A model generated the notes under the pieces. That model ran no database searches, was not told where the DNA came from, and was given only the letters and a program-made list of their open reading frames with translations. Positions 7,980 through 15,271 of a stretch of DNA of 23,161 nucleotides are shown here, piece by piece. A program made the position numbers and the translations under genes. This DNA is from Deltaproteobacteria bacterium. GTDB lineage: Bacteria; Desulfobacterota; Desulfomonilia; UBA1062. Each line of letters opens with the position of its first letter. Positions within the stretch are counted from its first letter, which is position 1. The stretch lies in NCBI GenBank assembly GCA_023230665.1, contig JALNWY010000030.1, positions 1 to 23,161 of the forward strand, in the 5' to 3' direction.

Positions 7980-8840
7980 ATGAGAGGAAAAACAAAACGC
8001 AGTCACATTCTGATCTTTTCCGCCCTGATCGCGATCTTGAGCGTTCTGTCAAGCGTTTCCCATGGAGCGGTCGAACCGTGGGCCGGCAGAAGGGCCTTCC
8101 ATAAGCTCCCTGATTCCGGGTTCCGGCCCCGGCTCGGAACATACCACTACAGCTTCAAATTCAACGGCCTGAACATCGGCACCGGTCAAGTGGTGCTCGA
8201 TCAGAAGGGAGACCTCTTTGAGATTCGGTTCAGCGCCAGGACCAGTCCCACCATAGACCGGTTCTACAAGGTCCGTTTCAGCGGGGGGAACATCACCCGG
8301 GCCGATTCTCTGCTGCCGGTCAGAACACGGATCCTGTCAAGGGTGCGCTCCATGAACAAGGACACGGCCATACACTTCCGGGACGACGGCACCATAACAT
8401 CGGTGCGCACGGAATCCGAGAAAGGGGAGCCTCTCGAAAACAAGGTAAAGGAGATTGAGGCCTCCGACTTCACCATGGACCCCCTCTCCGTTGTCCATCT
8501 GATCCGGGAGATCGATTGGAAGCCGGGTATGGAGCAGCACGTCCAGATCTTTTCGGGCAGGTCCCGGTACGAGTCGCATTTCATCTGCACCGGAGAAGAG
8601 GTCGTGGACATAGGCGGGCAGAAGCGCAAGGCATGGGAGATCGTGCAGCAGGCAATCAAGCTCGATGACGACGGCAGTGAGACAGAGGCGGAGAAAAAGG
8701 AGCGCGACCTGAACATCTACCTTTCCGCAGACAGTGCGCGAGACGTGCTTAAGATCGATTCACGCCGGATCATGGGCCATTTCCTCGTGCAGCTGGAAGG
8801 GTTCGAGCCTGCCGCAGCCGGAAGCGCGGGCCAGGGATAA
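7980..8840 (+). CDS. Exported DUF3108-type protein
   Basis: 286 residues. Residues 1-29 are a signal peptide (basic MRGKTKRS, hydrophobic core, cleavage near SHG). The mature part opens with LGTYHYSFKFNGLNIGTG, followed by long beta-rich sequence with FEIRFSARTS, and matches the pattern of DUF3108 proteins of Gram-negative envelopes (beta-sandwich, often 'Y..fkf.g..iG....'). I assign the family by this pattern only. The function of the family is not established. ATG 7980 is chosen because it starts the signal peptide; GGAGG lies 12 bases upstream, slightly far. Residues 240-256 are strongly charged (DDDGSETEAEKKERD). It is convergent with the crotonase gene. Confidence 0.75.
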   Translation: MRGKTKRSHILIFSALIAILSVLSSVSHGAVEPWAGRRAFHKLPDSGFRPRLGTYHYSFKFNGLNIGTGQVVLDQKGDLFEIRFSARTSPTIDRFYKVRFSGGNITRADSLLPVRTRILSRVRSMNKDTAIHFRDDGTITSVRTESEKGEPLENKVKEIEASDFTMDPLSVVHLIREIDWKPGMEQHVQIFSGRSRYESHFICTGEEVVDIGGQKRKAWEIVQQAIKLDDDGSETEAEKKERDLNIYLSADSARDVLKIDSRRIMGHFLVQLEGFEPAAAGSAGQG

Positions 8841-8844
8841 GGGC

Positions 8845-8872
8845 GCCCGGGCACGAACGAAACCGCCCGGGC
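8845..8872 (+). terminator. GC-rich hairpin at the convergent junction
   Basis: Two copies of the palindrome GCCCGGGC, at 8845-8852 and 8865-8872, can pair as an 8-bp stem around a 12-base A-rich loop. The hairpin begins 4 bases after the stop of the DUF3108-type gene. There is no long T-tract directly after it, so it may be a rho-independent terminator of low efficiency or a 3' end stabiliser. Confidence 0.45.
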
Positions 8873-8885
8873 AAACAGGTCCTTT

Positions 8886-8922
8886 AAAAAAGGCGCCTCG
8901 CGCGCTTCTCGACAGGTGCGCC
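8886..8922 (-). terminator. Putative terminator for the crotonase transcript
   Basis: On the minus strand, GGCGC (8922-8918) pairs with GCGCC (8896-8892), and six T residues follow directly (8891-8886). The loop of 21 bases contains further GC-rich sequence. It sits just after the stop codon of the minus-strand crotonase gene, as expected for an intrinsic terminator. Confidence 0.45.
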
Positions 8923-8934
8923 CCGAGCAGCATA

Positions 8935-9654
8935 TCAGAAGAACAGGTTCACCCGTTTCAGGAATGCCTGAAAGCCTTTCCGCTCGATCTTCAGGGCCTC
9001 CTGGACAGGGACCTCGTTCTGCTTTTCGATCAGGGCCTTGATCTCCAGCATGATCCCGAAATCGACCTCGGCGATATCCCGGGCGATCTGCTTTGCCCGG
9101 GGGATAAGCTCTCCTGGGGGAACCACCTCGTTGACAAGCCCGCACCGAAGCGCATCATGCGCCGAGAGGGGCATGCAGGTGAACGACAGCTGCTTGGCCA
9201 TTCTCTGCCCTACCGCCTGCTGGAGCAGCTGCGTCATTCCCCACCCGGGATGGATCCCGACCTTGGCGTGGGAGTCGATGAACCGGGCGTTGTCGGATGC
9301 GATGAGGAAATCGCAGTTCAGCGCGAGCTCGAACCCGCCCGTGATGGCGTTGCCGTTGATTGCGCCGATAATGGGCTTTTTGCAGGCGGCGAACACATCC
9401 GGCATGTCCCTCCCGTCGCCTCGGGGGTCCTGCAGGTTTTCCTTGCCCACGACGCTCAGGTCCAGGCCGGAGCAGAATGATCTGCCGTTTCCGGTGATGA
9501 TCGCCGCCTTGATCCCGTCGTTGCGCGCTGTCTCGTCAATGGCGTCATACAGGCCTATGAGCAGGTCCCGGCAGATGGCGTTGTGCCTCTCGGGGCGGTT
9601 CAGGGTGATCAGTGCGGTCGAACCTTCCACCATGAATAAAACGGTTTTTTCCAT
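8935..9654 (-). CDS. Crotonase-fold enoyl-CoA hydratase/isomerase family protein
   Basis: 239 residues, slightly short for the family (about 255-265). Crotonase fold with the N-terminal NRPERHNAI, the first oxyanion-hole segment SFCSGLDL (59-66), and the second one INGNAITGGFELALNCD (99-115). Glu109 matches catalytic Glu144 of rat enoyl-CoA hydratase. The second catalytic Glu (Glu164 in rat) is replaced by His129 in FIDSHAKVGI; similar D-(S/T)-H sequences occur in other bacterial crotonases, so hydration may be altered or the reaction may differ. The enzyme acts on acyl-CoA thioesters in the cytoplasm. ATG 9654 has AAAGGAG eight bases upstream; a longer in-frame extension to 9813 is not supported. 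It is divergent from fabI. Confidence 0.88.
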   Translation of the reverse strand: MEKTVLFMVEGSTALITLNRPERHNAICRDLLIGLYDAIDETARNDGIKAAIITGNGRSFCSGLDLSVVGKENLQDPRGDGRDMPDVFAACKKPIIGAINGNAITGGFELALNCDFLIASDNARFIDSHAKVGIHPGWGMTQLLQQAVGQRMAKQLSFTCMPLSAHDALRCGLVNEVVPPGELIPRAKQIARDIAEVDFGIMLEIKALIEKQNEVPVQEALKIERKGFQAFLKRVNLFF

Positions 9655-10258
9655 GAGCAGTCTCCTTTCCTGCTGAAAAAGGAAGAGGCCGGCATTTCTC
9701 CGGGACCTGGCGGCCACGGGGAACAGGACTATGCCATTTCGAAACCCCGTGACACGTTCCCGGACATAGGGCTGCCTGGCCGGCCCCATACCATCCCGCA
9801 AGCCCGCGGCCATAAAAGAGAGCGGAGAAAGGCCTTTTAACAGCGAGAGTTTCTAGAATCGAACATCTTGTAGAATATCAGAAAAAACAGCGAGCTGTAA
9901 AGATGGAAAATTCAGGAAGCTGGGAATATGCGCCTTGCCGTCATCCCTTCTTGAGAATGACCACCCCGAGGTTAGCATGATTCATGTCGATCAGATGGAC
10001 CTTGCGGGTGCATTCCCCAAGGACCGGGCTTCCTTCTCCTTGTCCATTCCTTTTTTAAGGAGAAGGGGTGAAGATGGGAAAGGAGATGGGGCCGGGACGA
10101 AAAAGGGGATGATATGCGCTTCAGAGGGGGTTTTTAAAAGATTCTCTCTTTGCGCCATTGTGTTCGATTCGTTGAAAAACCCTGACAAACCAATTTCCGG
10201 CACGATCCGGACAGAGGCCCAAGCACGGGCAGTGCCGGGCGGTAAGAAAGGTGGGGAC
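9655..10258. other. Long divergent intergenic region between crotonase and fabI
   Basis: These 604 bases hold no supported gene. The plus frame upstream of fabI is open from 9935 but codes for unremarkable sequence. The region is locally AT-rich at 9840-9910. It contains a perfect 10-bp hairpin at 10032-10066, and an inverted pair of the 10-mer GAATCGAACA (9856-9865) and TGTTCGATTC (10161-10170). A 12-codon frame with a ribosome site (10074-10112) lies just after the hairpin. It is probably a regulatory leader for fabI; no clear sigma-70 promoter could be picked by eye. Confidence 0.4.
10032..10066 (+). promoter_or_regulatory. fabI leader hairpin
   Basis: CCTTCTCCTT (10032-10041) and AAGGAGAAGG (10057-10066) form a perfect 10-bp stem with a 15-base loop, extendable by two G-U pairs in RNA. 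The right arm contains AAGGAG, a ribosome-binding sequence followed by a short frame starting at ATG 10074. The hairpin would hide that site. It lies about 190 bases ahead of the fabI start. Confidence 0.4.
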
Positions 10259-11053
10259 ATGGAAACCATAAAGAGTACCGACTGTGTGGTGAGCCTTGAG
10301 AACAAGTATGGAATGATATTCGGCATGGCCAACGAGCTCAGCATTGCATACGGCGTGGCAAAGGTCTGCCGCGCCGCGGGCGCCGAAATCGGCGTCACCT
10401 ATCTCAACGAAAAGGCTGAGCACTATGTGCGGCCTCTGGCGGAGAAGCTTGAGAGCACCATCATCATGCCCTGCAACGTCCAGAAGGCGGGCGAGCTTGA
10501 GAAGGTCTTTGATGAGGTGAAAAAAAAGTGGGGCAGGCTGGACTTTCTGCTGCATGCCATCGCGTACGCTCCTCTGCAGGATCTTCGCCTCCGGCTGGCC
10601 GATGTCTCTCTGGAGGGATGGACCATTGCCATGGATGTGTCTGTTCACTCGTTCATCCGCATGGCGCGGCTCGCCGAACCGCTCATGACCAGAGGCGGGT
10701 GCCTGATCACCCTGAGCTATCTGGGAGGAGAGCGGGTCATCCGGAACTACCGCATGATGGGTCCGGTGAAGGCGGCACTACAGCAGACCACCGAATACCT
10801 GGCAGCCGAGCTGGGAGACAAGGGCATCCGTGTGCACACCATCTCGCCGGGGCCGATCATGACCCGGGCCGCTTCAGGTCTGGCCGACTTCGAGGAGCTG
10901 CTCAAGGAGCAGTATGCCCGCGCGCCGGAAAGCTATGTGGTGTCAAACGAGGATGTCGGGTTTCTGGCCGCATATCTGGCGAGCGACCGGGCAAAAGGGA
11001 TGACGGGCAACCTCATCTATCTCGATTCGGGCTATAATATCATGGGCGAATAG
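10259..11053 (+). CDS. fabI: Enoyl-[acyl-carrier-protein] reductase FabI (SDR family)
   Basis: 264 residues, the usual FabI length. The divergent SDR nucleotide site reads FGMANELSIAYGVAK (21-35), as in FabI proteins rather than the classical TGxxxGxG. SYLGGER (153-159) and NYRMMGPVK (163-171) give Tyr154, Tyr164 and Lys171, matching Tyr146, Tyr156 and Lys163 of E. coli FabI. SPGPIMTRAASGL (196-208) is the conserved substrate-loop region. It reduces trans-2-enoyl-ACP with NAD(P)H in the last step of fatty-acid elongation. ATG 10259 has AAAGGTGGGG ahead of it and gives full alignment to the family; the open frame upstream is not part of the protein. It has its own long leader and is convergent with the metallophosphoesterase gene. 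Confidence 0.93.
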   Translation: METIKSTDCVVSLENKYGMIFGMANELSIAYGVAKVCRAAGAEIGVTYLNEKAEHYVRPLAEKLESTIIMPCNVQKAGELEKVFDEVKKKWGRLDFLLHAIAYAPLQDLRLRLADVSLEGWTIAMDVSVHSFIRMARLAEPLMTRGGCLITLSYLGGERVIRNYRMMGPVKAALQQTTEYLAAELGDKGIRVHTISPGPIMTRAASGLADFEELLKEQYARAPESYVVSNEDVGFLAAYLASDRAKGMTGNLIYLDSGYNIMGE

Positions 11054-11066
11054 TATCTGATTCGCC
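11045..11066 (+). terminator. Hairpin overlapping the fabI stop codon
   Basis: GGCGAAT (11045-11051) pairs perfectly with ATTCGCC (11060-11066) across an 8-base loop that includes most of the TAG stop. Only 20 bases separate fabI from the convergent metallophosphoesterase gene, so this may serve as a compact shared terminator. No T-tract follows on either strand, so confidence is modest. Confidence 0.35.
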
Positions 11067-11073
11067 TCGTTCA

Positions 11074-12207
11074 TTATGGGACGAGATCGATCACCGTGAC
11101 CTCCGGGGGAGACAGGACCCGGATCGGAGGCCCCCAGGTGCCCGTTCCCCGGCTCACATAGAGGCTGGAGCCATCTGCGAGGCTGTACAGGCCTGCCGTG
11201 CGGGGAAAGAAGAGCTTTACCAGCAGGCCAAAGGGGAAGATCTGGCCGCGGTGGGTATGCCCCGAGAGCTGGAGGTCGAAGAGGCCCGTGCTGCCGTTCT
11301 CCAGGGCGGGCTGATGCTTCAGGAGCAGGACAAAGGTGTCCCGCGGAAGACCCGGGAGCAGCTCGGCTTCGGTTTTTCCTCCGTGCATACCCATTTGCCT
11401 GCCCGTAGGATCGTCAACGCCGACAATCGAGATGACCCCCGGGATATTCACGTGCTCTCCCCTGAGCACGGTGAATCCGGCCCGCGACGTGAAGTCCAGT
11501 GCATGGGACAGGCCCGCATAAAACTCGTGGTTGCCGGTCACGGCATACTTGCCGTACCGGGGTTGCAGTTCGCGCAGAATCTTTGCCAGTCCAGCGATGC
11601 TGTCCATCTGTCCGTCCACCAGATCCCCGGTGGAGACGATGAGGTCGGGTTCTGCCTTGCGGATCACCTCTGCGATCTTCCTGAGCCTATTCGAGCGGAC
11701 CGTAAGGCCCACATGAACGTCCGAGATCTGGACGATCCTGAGCCTGCCCGTTTCTCCTGAAATCCCGGATGACTGGAGCGTCACCTTCACCGGACGGATA
11801 TCCAGGGCCGAGAAAAATCCTGCCAGGGAGAATCCCAGCGCGAGGACCAGGGGGATGAGAAAGGTCATTCGTGCACCGGGCATGAAGGGCGCAAAGTCTC
11901 TGTGGAGCACCAGGGAGGCGCCATAGGCGGCGACTCGGAGGAGGTCCATCAGAATGGACAGCGAGAAAAAGAGAAAGAACACGCCCATCCAGCCATAGCC
12001 GATATATGAGAGGACCCGGGCAGGCAGGTCGAGGCCCTGTTTTTCCAGCAAGCGCACTACGAGGGGAGAGCAGACCATGAGCACCATGAACAGCCCGAGA
12101 AGGATCCCGGGGGCCGCACCGAAGGAAAAAGCTGCACGTATCTTGAAAAATGCGTAGGCATGCGCGGCGCTGTACGCGCCAAAAATGACCAGGAGAAACA
12201 GCGGCAT
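11074..12207 (-). CDS. Membrane-bound metallophosphoesterase (YkuE/LpxH-like calcineurin fold)
   Basis: 377 residues. About four transmembrane segments fill the N-terminal 135 residues (roughly 2-22, 31-52, 66-90, 112-135). The C-terminal calcineurin-type phosphoesterase carries the full metal-site set: SDVH (Asp163, His165), GDLVDG (Asp195), GNHE (Asn226, His227), KHQP and GHTHRGQ. A two-metal centre hydrolysing phosphomonoesters or diesters is expected. The related YkuE group is membrane-associated and its substrates are poorly defined. ATG 12207 is preferred over GTG 12213 because GGGAGG lies five bases upstream. It follows the phospholipase D gene by 26 bases, so the two are co-transcribed and may act on the same phospholipid pool (inference). 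Confidence 0.9.
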   Translation of the reverse strand: MPLFLLVIFGAYSAAHAYAFFKIRAAFSFGAAPGILLGLFMVLMVCSPLVVRLLEKQGLDLPARVLSYIGYGWMGVFFLFFSLSILMDLLRVAAYGASLVLHRDFAPFMPGARMTFLIPLVLALGFSLAGFFSALDIRPVKVTLQSSGISGETGRLRIVQISDVHVGLTVRSNRLRKIAEVIRKAEPDLIVSTGDLVDGQMDSIAGLAKILRELQPRYGKYAVTGNHEFYAGLSHALDFTSRAGFTVLRGEHVNIPGVISIVGVDDPTGRQMGMHGGKTEAELLPGLPRDTFVLLLKHQPALENGSTGLFDLQLSGHTHRGQIFPFGLLVKLFFPRTAGLYSLADGSSLYVSRGTGTWGPPIRVLSPPEVTVIDLVP

Positions 12208-12233
12208 GAACACCTCCCGATGTTTTTTACCCT

Positions 12234-13751
12234 TCAGCGGTCTCCCCTGCAGTCCGGCGGCTCCCCTGTCCGGAAGCCGTAGTGAGTGCGGTGTTTACGG
12301 TGCTGAATGAGGATGTTCAGCGCCCTCAGGAGCAGGGTGACAGCCACCCAGGTGCTGACCACCGCAAAGGGAACGGCCAGCCATTGCGGCCAGCACACGG
12401 CTGTTACCGCAAGCGCGAGGAGAAACACGCCGGCCCCGAACATGAGCTTGGCCTCGGCAGGCTCCAGGGTGCGGCGGTTGCTGATTGCCGCGCCCACCAC
12501 GTTGCCCATTCTCATGACCCCGATGCCCGCACGGCTCATGCTCCCCCGGGGCCGTACCTGCATGGAATGCATGATACGGGTCCGCCTGCTGACCGGGCAT
12601 GCGGTCCGGTGCCTGCCGAGCACGATCTCGGTGGAGCGGGACAGGTCCTCCAGATACATCTCCTCCATGGACCGGGCGAACAGCGCATCCTCGACTGCCA
12701 CGTCGAGCTCGTAGTTGCCGAGCCAGCTCGAGATGTTGAGGTTGGTCGAACCGATCCTGGCCCATCTCCCATCCGTCACCGCGGTCTTGGCGTGGAGCAT
12801 CTGGCCGTTCCACTCGAAGATCCGTACTCCCGCTTCCAGCAGAGGCTGGTATCCTGCCCGTGAAACAGCCCTCAAAAACGGGATATCCGTGGTTCCCGGA
12901 ACCAGAAGTCTTACATCCACTCCGTCGCGCGCGGCTGCGGCAAGGGCCTGCACATAAGGGGGTACGCTCACGAAGTAGGCGTCCGTGAGCCAGAGCGATT
13001 CCCTGGCCATCGACGCGATGAGCTGGTCGAGCCGGAACAGGCCCGTTGTGTACGGGGCGCTCGCCACCACCCGCAGGGTGACATCGCCCGTAGGGTGAAT
13101 GGCGCTCCTGTCCGGCACCTCCTCGGAAGGCAGGGGAGGCCCCATGGTGGCCCAGACATCGTCAAAGGCATGTTCGATATCGGCCAGCGCGGGGCCGGTG
13201 ATCATGATCCCCGTGTCGCGCCAGGGCTCGATGGATCGCCCGGGATCTCCCTCCCACGCGCTGCCGACACACAGACCGGTGACAAACCCGATCCTTCCGT
13301 CCACCGCAATCATCTTGCGGTGATCACGGTTCAACCATCCGAAGGGTTGGTACAGCCGGGGCGGGTTGAAGCAGCGCACCTCCACGCCCGCTTCCCGCAG
13401 GCGCCTCCAGTAGCCTCTGGACGACTTGCCCAGGGAGCCCAGCCAGTCATAGACGACCCTCACCCTCACGCCGTCTATGGCCCTGGCGATCATGACGTCT
13501 GCAAACCGACGGCCCACCTCGTCATCACTAATGATATAGTTTTCGAAGTGGATACTCTGCCGTGCTGACTGCATGGCTTCGATCCATGCCGGGTAGTTCT
13601 CGTGCGCATCCTTGAGGATGCGCACGCTGTTGCCCTCCGCGTGCGGGGCGCCTGCAGCCCTGGAAAAGGCCTGCTCCGCCAGCAGGCGGATCGCCGGATC
13701 CGTCTTTGGGAAGGGTTGCTGATATGGGTACTTTTTCATGATCATAGTCAT
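12234..13751 (-). CDS. Phospholipase D family protein, cardiolipin synthase-like
   Basis: 505 residues with two HKD motifs: HRKMIAVD (His144, Lys146, Asp151) and HAKTAVTD (His320, Lys322, Asp327), each followed by a Gly-Ser/Thr-rich strand (GLCVGSAW; IGSTNLNISSW). This is the layout of bacterial cardiolipin synthases, which join two phosphatidylglycerols. Unlike ClsA, there are no N-terminal membrane segments. Instead two hydrophobic segments lie at about 436-455 and 459-481, near the C-terminus. Several nearby starts are possible: ATG at 13751, 13745 or 13739, and GTG at 13775. 13751 is chosen for AAAGAG just upstream, but none has a strong ribosome site. It is the first gene of a two-gene unit with the metallophosphoesterase. 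Confidence 0.88.
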   Translation of the reverse strand: MTMIMKKYPYQQPFPKTDPAIRLLAEQAFSRAAGAPHAEGNSVRILKDAHENYPAWIEAMQSARQSIHFENYIISDDEVGRRFADVMIARAIDGVRVRVVYDWLGSLGKSSRGYWRRLREAGVEVRCFNPPRLYQPFGWLNRDHRKMIAVDGRIGFVTGLCVGSAWEGDPGRSIEPWRDTGIMITGPALADIEHAFDDVWATMGPPLPSEEVPDRSAIHPTGDVTLRVVASAPYTTGLFRLDQLIASMARESLWLTDAYFVSVPPYVQALAAAARDGVDVRLLVPGTTDIPFLRAVSRAGYQPLLEAGVRIFEWNGQMLHAKTAVTDGRWARIGSTNLNISSWLGNYELDVAVEDALFARSMEEMYLEDLSRSTEIVLGRHRTACPVSRRTRIMHSMQVRPRGSMSRAGIGVMRMGNVVGAAISNRRTLEPAEAKLMFGAGVFLLALAVTAVCWPQWLAVPFAVVSTWVAVTLLLRALNILIQHRKHRTHYGFRTGEPPDCRGDR

Positions 13752-14002
13752 ATTCTCTTTAGCAGGGTGGAGCACGCTGCGTCCATACTTTTACATCGTC
13801 GTGGGCACGGGCAAGGCGACCTTTCCCGGTGGAAGCCGGGCGGATGGGAAAATCCGGACATGAGATCGCTTGATCCAAAGAGGTCTCTTCCGGTCAAAAC
13901 AATATATATCAAGCTCGTGTATCCAGGGCATTCCTGGGCGGATTCCGGCACGAGGATGCAACGGCCGGGACCAGGATATGTCTCGGAGAAGGGAGTGTCG
14001 GA

Positions 14003-14371
14003 TCACTGCCTGTGAGAATGCATCCTGGATGCATTCCGGTTGAGCTCGTGGCTCAGGAACAGGCAGCCACCCGTGTGGCGGATGAAATCGTTTCCTCCAA
14101 GATCCACACGCCGGACCACCTGAAATCCCAGAGAACAATACAAATTCATTGCCCGGGTATTGTCGGCGAACACGATCAGGCTTACCACCCTATATCCCGC
14201 TTCCCAGGCGCGTTCCTGGGTCAGCACCATCAGCCCCTTCCCGATACTCTGGCCGCGGAAATGCTCATGCACCCTCAGGGCGTCGACATACCAGCTGCCA
14301 TCGACCTTGTGCGCGGTAGAAGTCACGCATGCCCACAGCATGTCCAAAGAGACAGCGATCTTGAGGGGCAC
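14003..14371 (-). CDS. GNAT-family acetyltransferase, N-terminally short (possible remnant)
   Basis: 122 residues from GTG 14371. The acetyl-CoA-binding core is clear: beta-4 WYVDALRVHEHFRG followed by the pyrophosphate loop RGQSIGKG (39-46), then NTRAMNLYCSLGF (70-82) with the conserved Asn and Tyr. About 50-80 N-terminal residues normal for GNAT proteins (beta-1, alpha-1, alpha-2) are missing. The frame extends only 13 codons further, to the TAG stop of the upstream selenoprotein gene, with no better start. GGGAG sits very close to the GTG. Either this is a decayed gene or a minimal variant; acetyltransferase activity is doubtful. A perfect 21-base palindrome (14016-14036) overlaps the last codons. 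Confidence 0.55.
   Translation of the reverse strand: MPLKIAVSLDMLWACVTSTAHKVDGSWYVDALRVHEHFRGQSIGKGLMVLTQERAWEAGYRVVSLIVFADNTRAMNLYCSLGFQVVRRVDLGGNDFIRHTGGCLFLSHELNRNASRMHSHRQ
14016..14036. repeat. Perfect 21-base palindrome
   Basis: GAATGCATCC-T-GGATGCATTC has 10-bp perfect arms around a single base. It overlaps the C-terminal tail codons of the short GNAT gene. No T-tract follows on either strand. It could be an operator, a 3' stabilising cruciform, or part of a repeat family that this window alone cannot reveal. Confidence 0.6.
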
Positions 14372-14407
14372 TTCTCCCGCGGCACGGAAAAGAGCGGACC
14401 TTTTTCT

Positions 14408-15271
14408 CTACCGGAGGAGCCTGGTGCCGATATAGAGCCCCGCTCCTCCCATGGCCGCACGCGCTGTTGTGGAAAGCGGTCTGGCCCGGAGCGCGATCGG
14501 AGAGAGTGCGGGCTTGAGCTTGTAACCCGCCTTCAGGCCATAGGCAGAGCCCGGCAAGGTGCTTTCCAGATCCGAGAAGCTCTGGGGCAGGCCCCGTTCG
14601 ATCGCGGGCCAGCCCGCCACCATCATGGCCATGATATGGAGTTTCTTGTCGATCCCGCCCCTGACGACGCAGGCGGCCTCACGGCTGGTGAGTTCCTCCA
14701 GGGCGCGATGCAGCGAGGGCGCGTGGGTCCAGATATTGTAAAACGAGATACGGCCTTCGGAGCTGATCACATAGGAGGGATTGGCCGGCCCGCCGTACGC
14801 CTGATGGACGCTTCCCGCCAGGTCGTCCACCAGAACCTGCCAGGGCAGACAGTCGCACTCCTTATAGATTCTCGCATCTTCGAGCTTCTGCTCGTACGAG
14901 CTGTATGACGGGACACAGGGGCCGGGATGGGCCTGGCGGATAAAGATGTCGAGAAAGTGCACACGATCAAACCAGGTGTTGTAGAGCTTGGAGAACGGCT
15001 CGACCGAGCCGATCGCGGCCGGTCAGGTTATGGAGCTGAACCGCAGAACCACGGGCTTTCCCCGCAGGTTGCTGAGTCGCACCAGGCTCCCTTCCGTGTT
15101 CTCGAGCTCGAAATCCGGGGCCGGACAGCCGGGCCCGATACCTCTTTCTGCCATGGTTGCTCTGATATCCATCAGGGCGTATTTCCCGGAGAAGTGGTGG
15201 TAGTTATATTCCTCGACCCCGAGGCGGTTTTCCATGGTATCGAAGAGTTCTGTTACGGTTTTTTCTTCCAT
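14408..15271 (-). CDS. Iodothyronine deiodinase-like redoxin selenoprotein (TGA = selenocysteine 83)
   Basis: 287 codons with in-frame TGA at 15025-15023 read as Sec83. Residues 48-80 (GCPAPDFELEN, then LRGKPVVLRFSS) are the start of a thioredoxin-fold redoxin domain of the AhpC/TSA-deiodinase type. The active-site strand ends SSIT-U-P, which matches the S-x-T-U-P pattern of deiodinase-like proteins. After the TGA the same frame continues with PFSKLYNTWFDRVHFLDIFIRQAHP, the typical next helix and beta strand ('F..vYI.eAHp'), then VDDLAG...NPSYVI, the end of the redoxin fold. Residues 200-287 are an extra domain I do not recognise. Start ATG 15271 has AGGAGG four bases upstream. Bacterial members are presumed thiol/selenol oxidoreductases; iodothyronine is not a likely substrate. 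A conventional call would give an 82-residue protein and a separate 184-residue protein starting at GTG 14962. Confidence 0.88.
14996..15011 (-). promoter_or_regulatory. Bacterial SECIS-like element
   Basis: In the mRNA of the minus strand, CGGCUC (15011-15006) and GAGCCG (15001-14996) form a perfect 6-bp stem closed by the tetraloop GGUC (15005-15002). The loop begins 17 nt after the in-frame UGA. Known bacterial SECIS elements have a small apical loop with G in its first two bases at about this distance; E. coli fdhF also shows a GGUC loop, at 18 nt. It would recruit SelB with Sec-tRNA to recode the UGA. Confidence 0.8.

Noticed and set aside
9935..10258. In-frame extension upstream of fabI
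   Set aside because: FabI homology begins at 10259, where a good ribosome site is present; the extension has no domain features.
14012..14908. 298-codon plus-strand frame antisense to the selenoprotein and GNAT genes
   Set aside because: The minus strand shows clear family motifs; the plus frame is a GC-driven shadow.
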